Both the position numbers and the translations under genes were made by a program. The notes under the pieces are model-generated. The model made no database searches. It saw nothing but the letters and a program-made list of their open reading frames with translations, and was not told the DNA's origin. Source: Ixodes scapularis (lineage: Eukaryota; Arthropoda; Arachnida; Ixodida; Ixodidae). Taken from it: a stretch of 64,000 nt of DNA. This document shows, one piece after another, positions 24,340-36,758 of the stretch (the stretch's first letter is position 1; the number at the start of each line of letters is the position of its first letter). The stretch lies in the NCBI RefSeq assembly GCF_016920785.2, contig NW_024609880.1:64109830-64173829 (forward strand). Direction: 5' to 3'.

Positions 24340-26098
24340 AGGAGAGAAATCTGTCCATCGAGAGCTTTGGTAGGGCTCTCCTTTCTGTGAGGATCGTTGT
24401 CAGCTGCGGCCACCCGCCATTTTTAAAGCGCCCGCGCGTGAGTCGACGCCGTCCAGAGGTCGCCGTCGTCCCGAGAGATGGCGCCGCCGTGGCGGCGCTG
24501 GCGCTTACGTGCACGTTGCCCTGGCGAGCGTTGCTGGTACCACGCCGCTTCGGGGGCCGAGGGTAGCGAGAAGGGCTGCTCCGCATCTCTCATCTCGCGT
24601 GGCTGCCCAGCAGTACCGCCAGTGCCCTACCATCTGCTCGCCGGCGCGCTCTTCGGGGGAAAGCGAGGAAGAAAAATCGCCGGGAAACCCCCGCTGTCGC
24701 GTTGTAGAAAAAAGCGAGCGTGAAGGCCGAAGGCGGGCCCGCATCACGTATTTCATCGACCTTGCCTCCGACCGACTGTCCGAAGTGGTACGGGTGAAAC
24801 AATACAACAAAAAATACGAGCTGCAAGTGGAAAGAGAGCGGCACGCTGTTGCCAGACGACCGCGCCAGGTGCGACCGCGTGTACGGCGCGTACGAGAAGA
24901 AAAAAAAAAAATAGTAACACGCAGCTGCGGTGTGGCGGTGTTCAGTGACGCGCGTGGTGCCGGTATTCGGTGAAGCGCGTGGTGCCGTGAGGTGAAGCCG
25001 CCTCCGCCGCCCGCCCAGCCCGCCGTCACTTCAGTTTCCAGGAGCTTGACGCGTCGTACTGCCCGACCAGAACCGCATGATCTGTTGATCTGTCTCATCA
25101 CCCGTGGTGACTTCTCCCGACACGGCATAGATTGGTGAGGACGAGGGGGCGAGTCCAGCGGACGGATCCCTCGGCGAGTCGGGACTTTCCACACGCGGCG
25201 TGGGTTGCTTGCCGTGCCGCCGTCTCCTGCGGTGCGTCCTTGACGCGCAAGTGGTCGTGCCGGCGCGTGTGTCGGAGGGGGGTCGGCTCGCGTGCTCGCA
25301 GACGGGATTCCAGCACGAGCGCCGCGACTGTGTTGCCTGGTTCCCCCGCTCTCGCCCAGGACCGAAGAAGGTCTTCGTTTCCGGTCGACCACCGACCGGC
25401 ACGCCAGCCGCCGTCGACGCTGTGTTGGTTGGGTTCTCCTTGGGACGTCCCAGCGAGGGACCACGCTCTCCCCCGGGCAGCTTTCTGTCGGCAATCGTAC
25501 CCCCTCGAAGCCGCGTTTTTCTGTTGGGCGCTGACGTCAGCCGCCGAGGGGAGCAATAAGCCACGACTCGACACGCGCCAAGAACAATCTGGTTCTCCGC
25601 TCTGCCTCGTTGCCGGCGCTGGTTCTCCCGCCTTGTGTTTGTCCCAAAAAGTGCGCTGTCCTTGTGTCCGAAGATTCTCGACAGTCCCGCCCCGTTTCAC
25701 ACTGTCTACGGTCCCAGGTGTCCCGTGTCTCGTGTTTGCGTGGGGAGAAACGCCTCTGGTGACGGGACGCGATCCCGGGGTAAACTCGCGTTCTGCGACA
25801 TCTGGGTGTGACTTCTACTCGTGCCCACACGCACAGCGGGATTTTTGTTTTTCTTCGCCAAGCGCCGCAGAGTGCCACGGTGTCCCTCCCTTCCTCGTCG
25901 ACGAAAACCCGTGTGAGCCTCGGGGGCTGTCAGCGGCGCGGCTCCGCTGCTGGGAGCACCGGAAGAGCGCCGACGAGACGAAGACGCCGGGCGACACTCG
26001 AGGAATGCCATCGCTGCAGTCGACGCGTCGACGCTGAGGCTATCGCTGCGCGTCGCCCATCTCTGCAGTCCGCGGCGTGAACGAGACACATCGACCAG
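24340..26098 (+). promoter_or_regulatory. GC/CpG-rich promoter and 5' leader tract of exon B
   Basis: GC- and CpG-dense DNA runs for about 1.7 kb and stops soon after exon B, which is the pattern of an alternative promoter with 5' UTR. Long ORFs on both strands here (up to about 300 codons) are expected from stop-poor GC-rich DNA. The one in the 25132 frame begins at a TTG, not ATG, has Cys- and Arg-rich random composition and is not called. No TATA box is evident near 26000. The transcription start cannot be placed. Confidence 0.45.
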
Positions 26099-26446
26099 AT
26101 GTCGTTCCGAAGGAACACGGGCTGCGGTTCGCACGGGCCGTCCGGCAGCGGTGGCGGCGGAGCGCCCCTGAGCCCGCTGAGCCCGCGGCTTCGAGGAGTG
26201 CGGCGCAAGGCGATCGGGCTCATCCGTCGCACCCTGGGAAGCCTGTCGAACAGCTCGACGCCCGTGGGGAGTACGGAGAGTCTGCCGGACGCCGTGTTTG
26301 CGTCGTCGGGGATTCGGCCCTGGGAGAGTCTGAGCAGGCCGGGGACCCCGACGAGTCCCGGTACCCCGACCAGTGCCCCTGGTACGCCGCTATTCGAGTT
26401 GGCGTCGATGAACTTTGGCTCCACGCATCACGTCGGGCTTGTCAGG
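26099..26446 (+). CDS. Alternative first coding exon B (Gly/Ser/Pro-Thr-rich N-terminus, unidentified gene)
   Basis: The ATG at 26099 (context CAGATGT) opens exactly 116 codons to an AGG/GTGAGC donor after 26446, in phase 0. The product is disordered-looking. It has RRNT at residues 4-7, a Gly/Ser stretch, SPLSPRLRG, a basic RRKAIGLIRRTLGSL helix-like segment (about residues 34-48), then a Ser/Thr/Pro array with repeated GTPTSPGTPTS (about residues 80-95) and ends HVGLVR. SP and TP sites are candidates for proline-directed kinases, and RRTL for basophilic ones. The strong donor, CpG-rich leader and phase match with A2 and C make it a credible alternative N-terminus. The frame runs on only 20 codons into the intron. 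No family was recognised. Confidence 0.65.
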
Positions 26447-26601
26447 GTGAGCGATATGGGCAGACGTCGAAAGGAATCCTTGGCGCGCAATATCAGAAGC
26501 TACTGACGTGGATAGAGACGGAAATATTATTTTTCTGAATGAGTGCCGACTTAATTACTTATTGTCATAACTCACGAGTCTATGCTAAATGGTGACTCAC
26601 A

Positions 26602-26690
26602 GGATGAGGACGGCAGAGAGGTCCTTGAGTTGTGCTGCCTCCGGCGCAAGCTTTCCTGCCTTCGATAACCCTTGTCGTGAGCTTCGAACG
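26602..26690 (+). repeat. Solitary copy of the 957-1300 minisatellite unit
   Basis: AGGATGAGGACGGCAGAGAG, GTCCTT, CTGCCTCCGGCGCAAGCTTT and CCTTCGATAA follow in the same order as in the 1222 copy. It lies 155 bp downstream of the exon B donor, as the array lies just downstream of exon A1. Confidence 0.7.
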
Positions 26691-29418
26691 TCCATGTGCG
26701 GCCGAAGCACGACGGAAGGCAACTGGCGCGTGCTGGAGGTGTCCGAAGGACTGCCGTTCTCAATCTGTCAGCGGGAAATTGAATGATGTACCGCGTTATG
26801 TGCAAAACGCGTCGCGAGGGAGTGTGATAAGTTACTTTAATGAATAAAAACATAGGTTATATATATATATATATATTTTTTTTTTTTTTCAACGAGGAGT
26901 TAGGCCGACTTATTTACTTTATTTTGAGGTAATAGGTCTCTGCTACGAAATATGTATGCTGAGGTGTTTTTCAATACTCGTTTCGTTCGTGTCACTCTTT
27001 TTTTTTTTTTCTTTTTTTATCGGTTTCGCTATTTTTTGTGTTACGTTTGTTTCGGGGGTGGAGAGTGCGAGATAATGGATGTAATTTCGCGTCTGTTTTG
27101 TTACTTTTCTAAAGGAGTGATTGTACCGACTCCTTCATTACTTGTTGAGGTCATAGACAGACTTCACAGCGCAAAAATAGCACAGGCTGTTAGTATTTAG
27201 GACAAAACAGAACATACACGCCGCCCTGAACTCCCAACTCGATTTTGTATTTCTTTTTTTTTTTTTCCTCGGCGTCTATTAACCCAATACGCAAAATCGT
27301 CCGCAATTGTATATCCTTGTGGCCAGGTGAGCTAACTCGCTTATCTTGAGGCCTAACGATATGTTCGGCTTCAATGATCTCCCTGGTCGTTTGGTCACCA
27401 CGCCTGCTTAGCATGGTGCAACTGTGTACGTCTACACAGCTCCTCTATACGTCTACAGAACTCTGTGGCCGCAGAGGAAAACAAAGACGAAATACAAAAT
27501 AGAACTGTCAGCTCATCGCGGTGTGTATATGTTGTGTTTTGTCCTGAACGCTATTGCGTGTGCTATTTTGACCATATGGATGGTTTCGTTGAAAATCAGT
27601 CCAGATGTTTCCTCGTTGTTTTGTCTGGGATTTTTTAAAAAATCGCCCATTCCGTCGTCTAGAAATGTGAGGAAGGGTTAAAAAGGTGTCACGCGAGCAG
27701 AAAATAAATTTATACAGGATAGATAATCGGTGACAGGAGAATTCAGTACGGGCCTATTGCTTTCCACCGGGCTTTGGCTACGCGTAGAAGGGCTATCAAA
27801 TTCAGAAGACGCGCGGTGGAGACGAAGCGTCTTCTGATATCTTACCCTGCCACCAACGTTGGACGCTGGCTTTGACCTGGGCAGTAACGCGATGGAGTAA
27901 AGTAGCAAGAAACGTGAGGGTGACTGTATCGCGTAAGACACGATAAGAAAGCAATCGTTCGATGACTTGTGACGTCCTGTAGCCAATTTATGGTGTTAGA
28001 TATTGCTTTCAGGAAAGCAGGTGTGATTAAAGTCCTTTGATACTTCCTTTTTACAAGTAACGACAGCCGATACAAATGACAAAGCACATTGCGTTGGAAC
28101 AAAATGGCGTCGTTCAGTTCAGTCTTCTGCTGTGCTCCGCCATTCGTTTCCTAAAACCTGCACCGTCACGCGGTCGACGCTTCGAAGAATGTCGCTACTT
28201 GTAGGAAGCTCTTATATAGCGACTTATGTGTAATCACAATTGAGTTTTTTTTTTTTTTTTTTTTTTTTAGCTCTTAATAGTGTGCGCAAAAAAGTTTGCC
28301 AAAGGGACCCTCTTATGATTTTCGCACTGGTTTAAAATCTACGCTTAAGTGGACTTCATCGAACGTAGAAAAGTTATCACTTATTAGCAAATTAAAATTT
28401 CAAAAACAAGCGAAACATTTGTTTCCCGTGGCGCATTAGGCGATGTTCTAGTTTATTTTACTTATCTAATTTAAATCGCCGAGTATCATTTGTAACTGAA
28501 GTATCTGGCCTAGTGAATTTACATTTCGAGCAGTGGAGAGCGCGCGTTTTGAGGGAGGCACTATTTCTTAGCTATTTCCTAACTCCGGCGAAACGACAAT
28601 TTTTCACGGTATGTTGATTCCAAGCAGTTTCAGAGAAGGGATCTGCGAAACATACTTTGATGATCAGGATGCTTCCCGACATATCTGTAATTGAGGTGGC
28701 GATTGGTGTTTATTTGTGCGACGTACGCTTTCCGACCTGCAGGTAATTTAGTTACAGTAGGCAAAATATCAGGCATTAATTTTCTTATTGCACTCTCCCG
28801 TATATAAAAAAATAACAAACCCCCCCCCCCCCCCCCCAAAAATAATTGATGTCTACCGAAATGTCTTTTTCCGAAACATGCATCTCGCGTACCGCGTGAT
28901 CAACGTAATTGTCTCAGGTGTGGAATCGAGAAATGCAAGTCGTGGCGACTGTTCCCAGCATCTTATTAGAGAGGTTTAGTGGATCGTTTCCATTCTTCCG
29001 ATGGCCTCCGATAACGGTATCCGATAACGATACGATCCATGCTGCGCCAAGGCGGCGGCGGAATGTCGGGTATCGTTGCCGGAGAGCTCGAAACGATCTG
29101 CTAAAACTACCCAATCAGAGCGCGGCACTGGCTGATGGAAACGCCCGAGGACGAATCGCGAGGAAAGAGGCGTGAACATATATGCGCGTTTTCACAAGTT
29201 ATCAATGACTGAAGGCTCTGAACTGTGACCGACGATTCGTTTGAAGGCTGCCGGAGCGACCGAGAAACGCTTGAAGTACATATATACTGAAAAGGATGCT
29301 AAACCGCAAGACTGACTTTAATTGTTGGTTCTAGTTGAACGCGCAAGAGCCGGGGGTTGATTGCTTTAGCCCTTGTCTGTCTCCTTTTTAGTTTTTGCGG
29401 TTTTCTTTTTTTTTCGCT
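26691..29418. other. No gene seen; intron-like DNA with homopolymers
   Basis: (TA)n plus T run at about 26859-26889, T runs near 26998-27010 and 28245-28269, and C18 at 28820-28837. Two similar patches at about 27195-27260 and 27420-27545 share ACAAAATAGAAC/GTATATG words with the AACACACCGC theme, suggesting an old repeat. No exon with paired splice sites. Confidence 0.35.
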
Positions 29419-29588
29419 TACTCTGTTTCATACTTAGCATGCAACGCTGTCAAAGCTACTGGCGCGAGTGCGTGTCTTCATCTAGCGTTTTGTTTGCGCG
29501 AGAACGCGTGCAAATGATCAACGAGATCAAGCCCCATGCTCGCGCCCGTAGCTTCGATAGCGTTGCACAGTAAGTATGAAACAGAGTA
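29419..29588. mobile_element. TIR MITE with about 49-bp arms, 170 bp
   Basis: Left TACTCTGTTTCATACTTA pairs with right TAAGTATGAAACAGAGTA. The arms continue through GCAACGCT and AAGCTAC to GCGCGAG with about six mismatches. A related word (GCTGTCAAAGCTA followed by GCGAG) occurs at 22528-22560, a possible second fragment. No ORF. Confidence 0.8.
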
Positions 29589-29920
29589 TGGCGTTCGCAA
29601 TGTACCGTCCCACGTTTTTGCGGAGCGTTCGGGAGATAGCGGGGCGCTTCTCTGGGCTGTCTGTCCGCATTTTATTTTTATTCTGTATTCGAAGATAAAC
29701 TTGAAGCTATCGCAGGCGTCGAACGCTGATTCTCGGAGGTCAAAGCACGGCCTGGAAAAGTTAATGTTTAAACTGTGCACACAAATAAAAAAGTAATATA
29801 TATACTTTTTTTGCTTTTTGTTTTTTGTCGCGAATGAATTGGGACGACAGCCGTGGCTGTGGAGGCGTCCGTTGCACAGAGACTACGCGGAATCGTTCTC
29901 AGCCTGCATTCAAACCTTTG

Positions 29921-29923
29921 CCC

Positions 29924-29954
<31 letters not shown>

Positions 29955-29967
29955 AAAAAAAAAAAAA
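29921..29967. repeat. C24 directly followed by A23
   Basis: Two long homopolymers abut without a spacer. Read on the minus strand this is T23G24. Its length is likely unstable and assembly-sensitive. It marks the 5' side of the LINE fragment. Confidence 0.9.
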
Positions 29968-29984
29968 TTCTCTCCCACTTCCAC

Positions 29985-30196
29985 TTAAAATGCTGCCATT
30001 TAGTTTGGGGCACAACGGCTTTTACTAGTTTAGAAAAGTTACATGTGTTGCAAAAGAAAGCACTTAGAGCTACAGGAGATGTCCCGTTTGACTTTCATGC
30101 AGCCAGCTTATTAAAAAAACATTTTCATAAATGTCCACACATTATATGATTTTAGGCTTGCCACTAAACTAAAAGTGGAGCAAGTTAGAAATACAA

Positions 30197-30283
<87 letters not shown>

Positions 30284-30882
30284 CACAGAACTCGAAACGC
30301 ATAACGCATTCACAGTTACCCTACCCGCGGAGCTGAATGTTGGGAGGTGGTAACACCGAGAACAAACTATGGCACACAAACGCTCAAATACGCTGTTCCT
30401 AAATTATTTAATCTGTATTTAGCTAAAGGTATTGATTGGGGTACGTTATCGGTGAGTGAAGTCAGGTCACACTTTTTCCTCTGATGATTAGTGTAATTAC
30501 TCTCTTTACTAGTGTCCGTGCTTAGTTCTTATTACTATGCGCTTATTTTGCGACTCGCCACCGCTTGTCCTGTTTGCACTTCCTCTAGTCCCCGTTTTCT
30601 GCGCGCTCTTTGCCTTTTCGTCGGCTTATTTTCTTTTTTGCCCGTCCTGCCCAATATGTCAACATTATAATAATCTAAAGTCTTGTGCTTATAATGTTGT
30701 GATAGCGATCATTTTCTGCACATTCGTGTTTGTTTTTTGTTCACTGTGTTATTTACTTACTCTGCTGCTGCTGCTGTAGGCGGTCGGGAACCCGTCAAGC
30801 TGTACCTCACATCTTTTTCTCCTAATCGCCACCATCATCTTATGGTGAAAATAAACATTGTTATTATTATTACTATTATTAA
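29985..30882 (+). mobile_element. CR1/L2-like LINE, 3'-terminal fragment (broken)
   Basis: Translation from about 29985 gives WGTTAFTSLEKLHVLQKKAL and then RATGDVPFDFHAASLLKKHF, the usual C-terminal region downstream of the reverse transcriptase domain in CR1/L2-type LINEs. After a stop, a frame change and a (TA)n insertion, 30352-30484 reads RTNYGTQTLKYAVPKLFN, then GIDWGTL and SEVRSHFFL before a TGA at 30482. This matches the known terminal motif of these ORF2 proteins. An AT-rich 3' UTR follows, ending near 30882 in an ATT-type repeat (about 30860-30880). The element is 5'-truncated and contains stops, so it is inactive. The superfamily call is from memory of the family motif. Confidence 0.75.
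30200..30281. repeat. (TA)n microsatellite inside the LINE remnant
   Basis: About 41 perfect TA units sit between two homologous parts of the LINE coding remnant. Confidence 0.95.
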
Positions 30883-30916
30883 TTATGCAAGGATTACATG
30901 GTCACGATACGCCACA

Positions 30917-30965
30917 ATTTCCCCGCTAAATTCAGCAGATAACGTTTCCCGCTATATTTAACGGG
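30917..30965. repeat. Paired CCGCTAAATTTAG palindromes, copy P2
   Basis: TTTCCCCGCTAAATTCAGC at 30918 and TTTCCCGCTATATTTAACGGG at 30945 stand only about 10 bp apart, so this is the most compact member. It lies just downstream of the LINE tail. Confidence 0.5.
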
Positions 30966-33830
30966 CTACACCGGACAACATTAAGGGTGTGAATCAGCTC
31001 CAACTAAGCTGTTAGAGCAACGCTCTTAGGTTGTTACAGTGTACCGAAATGGTGTAGCCGCGTGTGAAAGTCTGCCACGACCTATTTGCAGTGCGTACGT
31101 CAATTTAGTCTGCCACAGAATAAGCCTTGCGACTCGCCAGTGCAGCGCGAACGGTAACCCCGGGGTACGCAGTAGGGATTAAACATCCGTATGCTGGTAC
31201 GATGCTCTTCCATGCGGGTGGACTGTTGAGGCCATCATCCCTGGGTACTGCAGCGCGAACCTTCGCTCCACGTACTTCGAGTGGCGGTCTGTTAGCGCAC
31301 TTAATTAACCACCGACTTAACGTTCTTTTTTTAATATTATTTAAAAAAGATGAACAGGGAAGCCCTATGTACGGAAGCCGTGTCTCGCTAAGCCGGGGAC
31401 AAACTAAGTCCTCGAGCTTTGGCGGGGACCCAAATCCCCACTAAAAGGGTCGACCCAGTACGCTACTCGATCGTGCCCCCTGTTTGTGCTATAATGCTTT
31501 GCCGTAGTTCCCGCCCTTTTGAATCCATTTGTATCATATAGCCAAACTATGTGATCATTCCGGAGCGTCAGTAGCCCACGGTGTTTCCTATTAGGTTCCA
31601 AAAAACGCACAAATGGCAAGCGTGAAGTGCTTGCGTCCCGGTGATTTCAGGTGAACGCGTGCGAAAACATTTGGCTGGTGGTTCCCACGTACGCTCTGCA
31701 ACCAGATTTGTTCAAGCCTGCTTAGTTTTGACCTTATTTTTGTGCGCGTCGTGCAGGAAACTAGGGCATAAAAACAGCAACAATCGAAAATTATGTCGGA
31801 GTGAACCCGTCTATAGACGGACCCGTTGAGGAATCACGGGACCTTATAAAAGGCCCTTCGATTCCTCAACAATAGAACAAAACGCAACGACACAAGACTT
31901 TCAGGGCGGAAACGCGGATGAAAATTAACTTAGTTTTTGATGACACTCAGCAAGTTTCTAATTGAAACCATATGTGTACATACTGCGACCTCAATTGGGT
32001 CCATTTCTTGCAGGAGTAGAAAACAGCGCTTAAAATAAATCAATATTTTGGGTAATTAGAAAGTGAAGTAATAAGCCTTAGTGAATTATTCGACCTACCA
32101 TGACAATTAGCCCACTCCATTATGTCGCCTTTTCCCTATAACTCCCCTGCACAAACCGCGTTAATGTATCTCTCACGGTTTCTCTTTTTGTTTTGTAAAT
32201 GTAGGTTTGTTTGAATTAAACATAACATAATGTAGGTGTATAAAATAACGTAGTGTAACGTACCATAATGCAGGCGCGTGTCTATAGCCAGGCATCTTTA
32301 GCGTTTTCAGCGCGCTTCCGATTACATCCGCCCCTTTACTCACTTAGCTGATCGGCACTGAAACTAGAGGCAATAACGAACCCAAGGACGCGAAGCCATG
32401 CATACACTGGTTACAAGAACGTACACCGGTCCTTATGCACCTTTTGCGGCGCGCCCATCACCCAGGCTAAAAATGCCGAGTCAGTGAACTTTGGACGCAT
32501 GCGCGGCTTATGATGATATTCCACAGAAAACAGCTACTGTTCGCAACTTTCAGCGGTGGTGGTGGTACTGCCGTGTAAGAATCGCGCTCATTATAGGTCC
32601 TGGACGATCGGCCTCAGAATAAAGGTAATTGCTTACCCCTTCCTGACGTGAGAGTATGAAGCGAGGCTCTCTCATCGCTCGTATTTCACCACATGAGAAT
32701 TCCTTACTCGTCGCAGACCGAACCTCGTGTACAGCTTTTCTACGACGATCATCCAGGTGATGACCATCTTGATAGGAACTAGAGAGCGGTCCACATAGGC
32801 CGTGACAGTTGCGAATACTTCGTGCCATCTTAGTTAAGCGCAGCCGACGCGACGAGCTGATGGGACCGTTCAGACCGTATTGTTCGTCGTGTTTCTGTAC
32901 GTGTTCTATCATCGCTGTATCAATCATGTACAGGGAACGCTTAGTGACTGGCGCTTTTGGCGCTGTTTGATTGGGCGCGTGACTATATAACCGCGAAGAT
33001 GACACGGCCTGTAACTGACTATTGCTGACATCCGGTCATGTTGTGACAGCATGTTCCCTTCTTTACTCTAGAGCTCGCGCAAGAACAACTCCCAGGTCGA
33101 GCTCTTAGCCTTGGCCGCCCTTTCGTACACTTCATCGTCACACGAGAGCTTGTTTATCGTCTTTCTGCGGGCACTGCCATGTCTTTTTGAGCCAGTGCGG
33201 GCTCTGTGTCCGTGGCCTTTAGTGCCGCGTTGTTGCTTCGTTCTCCTCTGGAATCACGTAATGCCGTTGTCAACTAACAGCAATACACCGCCTAAAGGAA
33301 AAACAATTGTGTATTTTTAGGGCAGAACGAAACAATAAGAAGTCATGGAGCAGCTTAGGCTGCTTCCATGCAGCTGCGAAATAATTCACAGATGCCCACG
33401 GCGCAGGCAAAGTCTCAGGCGCGTGAGCTTAGCTCGGAGTCGGCAGTATGCTTCGTCGGTGCGAGAACTCGTGCATGCGGGGCATTTTCCGAGTCCACAC
33501 GCTCGGGTCTTTATCAGCGGTGCAGGTGTTTGTGAGATGAAGTATAATACACAGGCGAGACGAGGATCGATGCCGAAAGTTAAACGTGCAGGATGCAAAC
33601 CGTGTGCGCGAAGTCACACACGACTAAACGAAGCTGGACTGGACTCCATGGGGCGAGAAAAACAAACAAACAAATTTCGCTTTGCGGTGTCGTGGGGCTC
33701 TGGTAAGAAGCTCACATACGAGTTTGTGAACCGAGCCTTCACTCAACTGAAGTGCATTCATTGAACTGAAGTAAATTTGTATGCCATGCATATGTGCATG
33801 TGTTTATTTTGAACTTTTACCAGAAGATAA
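30966..33830. other. No gene seen; one hairpin and a possible TATA element
   Basis: A hairpin with 10-bp perfect arms (GTTGAGGAAT, ATTCCTCAAC) spans 31825-31870. The sequence around 32980-33050 has ACTATATAA followed by GC-rich DNA and short TGTGACA words, resembling a promoter or LTR edge, but no second LTR was found. A 151-codon minus-strand frame at 32550-33005 has no recognisable domain. Confidence 0.3.
31931..31985. repeat. Fragment of the FB1 fold-back core
   Basis: AGTTTTTGATGACACTCAGC followed by AAGTTTCTAATTGAAAC matches the right-arm core of 41732-42506 (near 42300) and the corresponding part of 2735-3394. The rest of the element is missing or too diverged to see. Confidence 0.65.
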
Positions 33831-34806
33831 ATATATATATGGGCGGTTTTATTTGGATTCAGGCAATGAGGTGCAGTCCTATTTTTTTTTATTTTGCTTC
33901 ACATTTTTTTTTTTATATTTCGTGGCGCATGTTCCAAGAAGAACAATCTATTTTATTTTAATGCTTTGACATGTTTCTGAGAAAAAAAAAAAAAATCTCA
34001 AAGAAGCGGGAAAGAACGACAAGGTTTTGACGATTGTCGTGCGTGGCGCTTTTGAATTACTCTCAATCTCAATTATTCAAAACAGAGCGTCTATATTTTT
34101 GTATGTGTGTGTGCGATATATATGCAGCTAGGTAAGACGGCATTTTAACTACTATTTGTTATTCGTCGATGCAATCTTTTGTAAAAATCCCCAAACATGC
34201 CTCCGCGAACAACTGTGACCTAAATTGCGGATTTGTTTTCGAGTCGACTATGTTTAGTATCGCTCTTAAAGGAATACAACGTGTAGAATAATTCATTGCC
34301 TTTCAAATTAAGCAAAGTTTGTGTCTTTATCATGTACGAGTACTGAGAAATAAATTATGAAACAGATAAGGTTTTCACTTTTCGTTCGATTTCAGCACGC
34401 TGTATAAAAAAAAAAAAAAAAACATTTAATTTTTTTTTTTTTTTTTTTTTTTTTGCGTCGCGTTCTCTTCACACCCTTCTTTTAGCCGCAATACGTTCCG
34501 TTAGAGGTATATGCACTGGTATTGAGTTTCTAGCCTCTATAATATGCTAAAAAAGAGAAAATGCCAATGGTAGGTTTGTGGGTTAAATTGACGATTGTTG
34601 CGTGTGGCGTTTTTGAATCACTCTCAGTTTCAAAGTATTCAGAAGAGAGCTCCTATATCTTTTTAGTGCGATATATATGCAATTCGGTAGAACGGCCTTT
34701 TAACTACTACTTATTATTCGTCGATCCAACCTTTTGTAAAAATCCCCAAACATGCCTCCGCGAACAACTGTGACCTAAACTGCATGCGGACTTTTTGTTA
34801 GTCGCT

Positions 34807-34852
<46 letters not shown>

Positions 34853-36720
34853 TACCACGTGTAGAACCTTTCATTGCATTTCACATTATGAAAAGTTTGT
34901 GTCTTCATCACGTACGAGTACTGATAAATAAATTATGAAACAGAACATGTTTTCACTTTTTGTTCAATTTCAGCACGCTGCATAATTTTTTTTTTTTTTT
35001 TTTGCGTCGCGTTTTTTTTTTTTTTTTTTTTTGCACTTTATTTTAATTAGCATACAGTTCGTTGGGGATATATATGCACTAGTTTTGAGTTTAAGCCTAT
35101 GAATATGATAAAAAAAGAGCAAATGCTGATGGTGGGTTTATGGGTTATTGCTGTTTATTTTATTCTTTATTATAATAATCTAAGGGACGTTTAATACATA
35201 ATCATATAAAAGACATTGGTGTCGTTAGGCTTCTAATAACAAGTTTGCAATTCCAAACGTCCAAACACTATAAAATCGCAACTGCCGAAAGCGGGTTTTC
35301 AGACAATTTCCGCCGGTGCCATATATGATTGGAGAGGCTTCGAGCCTAAAACCTATGCGCTACATAATCTATACTCGGTTAGAAATATCAAAATATAATA
35401 TTGTAAAACATCACAGTAAAATTCACTTCCTATTGAAAACCTAGATTTTGAAATTTCGAAATTTTATTATTTTAATGCGAAATTCATGTTGATAACAGAA
35501 CAGAATAATTTTTTAGCATATTTAGAGGCTTAAAAGTAAAAACCAGTGCATAATCGTCTAACGGAATGAATTCTGGGTAAAAGAAGGGTGTAAAAAAAAC
35601 GCGACGCGGGAAAAAAATTTTTTTTTTTTTATACAGCGTGCTGAAATTTAACGGAAAATGAAAACCCACTTCGTTTCATAATTTATTTTTCAGTACTCGT
35701 ACATGATAAAAGCACAAACTTTGCTTAATTTGGAAGGCAATGAAAGGTTCTACACGTGGTGTTATTAAAAAAAAAAAATACTAAACATATATCGACTAAA
35801 AAAAATCCGCAGTTTAGGTCACAGATGTTCGCTGAGGCATGATTGAGGATTTTCACAAAGATTGGATCGACGAATAATAAATAGTAGTTGGAAAGTCGTT
35901 TTACCGACTTGCATATATGTAACAATAAAAAAAATATAGAAGCTCTCTTTTGAATACTTTGAGATTGAGAGTGGTTCAAAAACGCCACACACGACAATCG
36001 TCAAAACCAACCATTGGCTTTTGCTCTTTTTTTTGGATATTTAGAAGCTTAAAACTCAAACCCAGCACATATATCTCTAACGGAATGTATACTGGGTAAA
36101 AAAATAAATAAAAAAAGACAATGTAAAAAAAAAAAAAAAACGCAACGCGAAAAAAAAAAAATGTTTTTTATTTACAGCGTGTTGAAATTGAACGAAAAGT
36201 GAAATCCTTTTTGGTTTAATAATTTATTTTTCAGTGCTGGTACACGATAAAGGCAGAAACATTGCTTAATTTGGAAGGTAATGAAAGGTTGTACATATGG
36301 AATTATTTTAAAAACGATACCCAATATAATCGACTCAAAAAAAAAACAAAAAAAAACGCAATTTAGGTCACAGTTGTTCGCTGAGCCATGTTTGTGGATT
36401 TTTACAAAGATTGGAGCGACGAATAATAATAGTAGTTATAATGTCGTTTCACCTACTTGCATGCAAATCACACTAAAAATATATATAGACGCTCTCTTTT
36501 GAGATTGGGAGTGATTCAAAAACGCCACACACGACAATCGTCAAAACCTCGTCGTTCTTTCCCACTTCTTTGGGATTTTTTTTTTGTCAGAAACTAAACA
36601 TGTCAGGACATTAAAATAAAAAGGATTGTTCCTCTTGGAACATGCCCCACAAAATGTAAAAATATGAAGCAAAATAAAAAATACGACTGCACCTCGTTGC
36701 CTGAATTCAAATGAAACCGC

Positions 36721-36732
<12 letters not shown>
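33831..36732. mobile_element. 2.9-kb fold-back element with two tandem units per arm
   Basis: The outer ends ATATGGGCGGTTT and AAACCGCCCATAT are inverse. The inverted arms run from about 33831 to 35135 and from about 35490 to 36732. Each arm holds two tandem units of about 570 bp. Markers such as CCAAACATGCCTCCGCGAAC appear directly at 34191 and 34747. Their inverse counterparts lie near 35824 and 36370, and the CACACACGACAATCGTCAAA block occurs in inverse at about 35985 and 36525. The unique centre (about 35136-35489) is AT-rich with no ORF. Long T or A runs (34434-34454, 34808-34847, 34986-35031, 36127-36140) sit at equivalent places in the units. The structure recalls fold-back (FB/Galileo-like) transposons. 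No transposase is present, and the TA-rich flanks hide any target duplication. Confidence 0.8.

Positions 36733-36758
<26 letters not shown>

Noticed and set aside
24505..25494. 329-codon minus-strand frame
   Set aside because: Composition is Arg/Pro/Ser-rich and random-looking, as expected for the complement of a GC-rich island. There is no splice or domain support.
25132..26037. 301-codon + strand frame upstream of exon B
   Set aside because: It starts at TTG rather than ATG, lies in stop-poor GC-rich DNA with similarly long frames on the other strand, and shows no domain. It is better read as leader sequence.
32550..33060. Possible LTR or promoter with TATATAA
   Set aside because: No partner LTR, primer-binding site or gag/pol remnant was found within the window.
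33831..36732. Palindrome as a CRISPR-like array
   Set aside because: Units are about 570 bp, only four in number, inverted between arms, and contain homopolymers. This is a fold-back structure in eukaryotic DNA.
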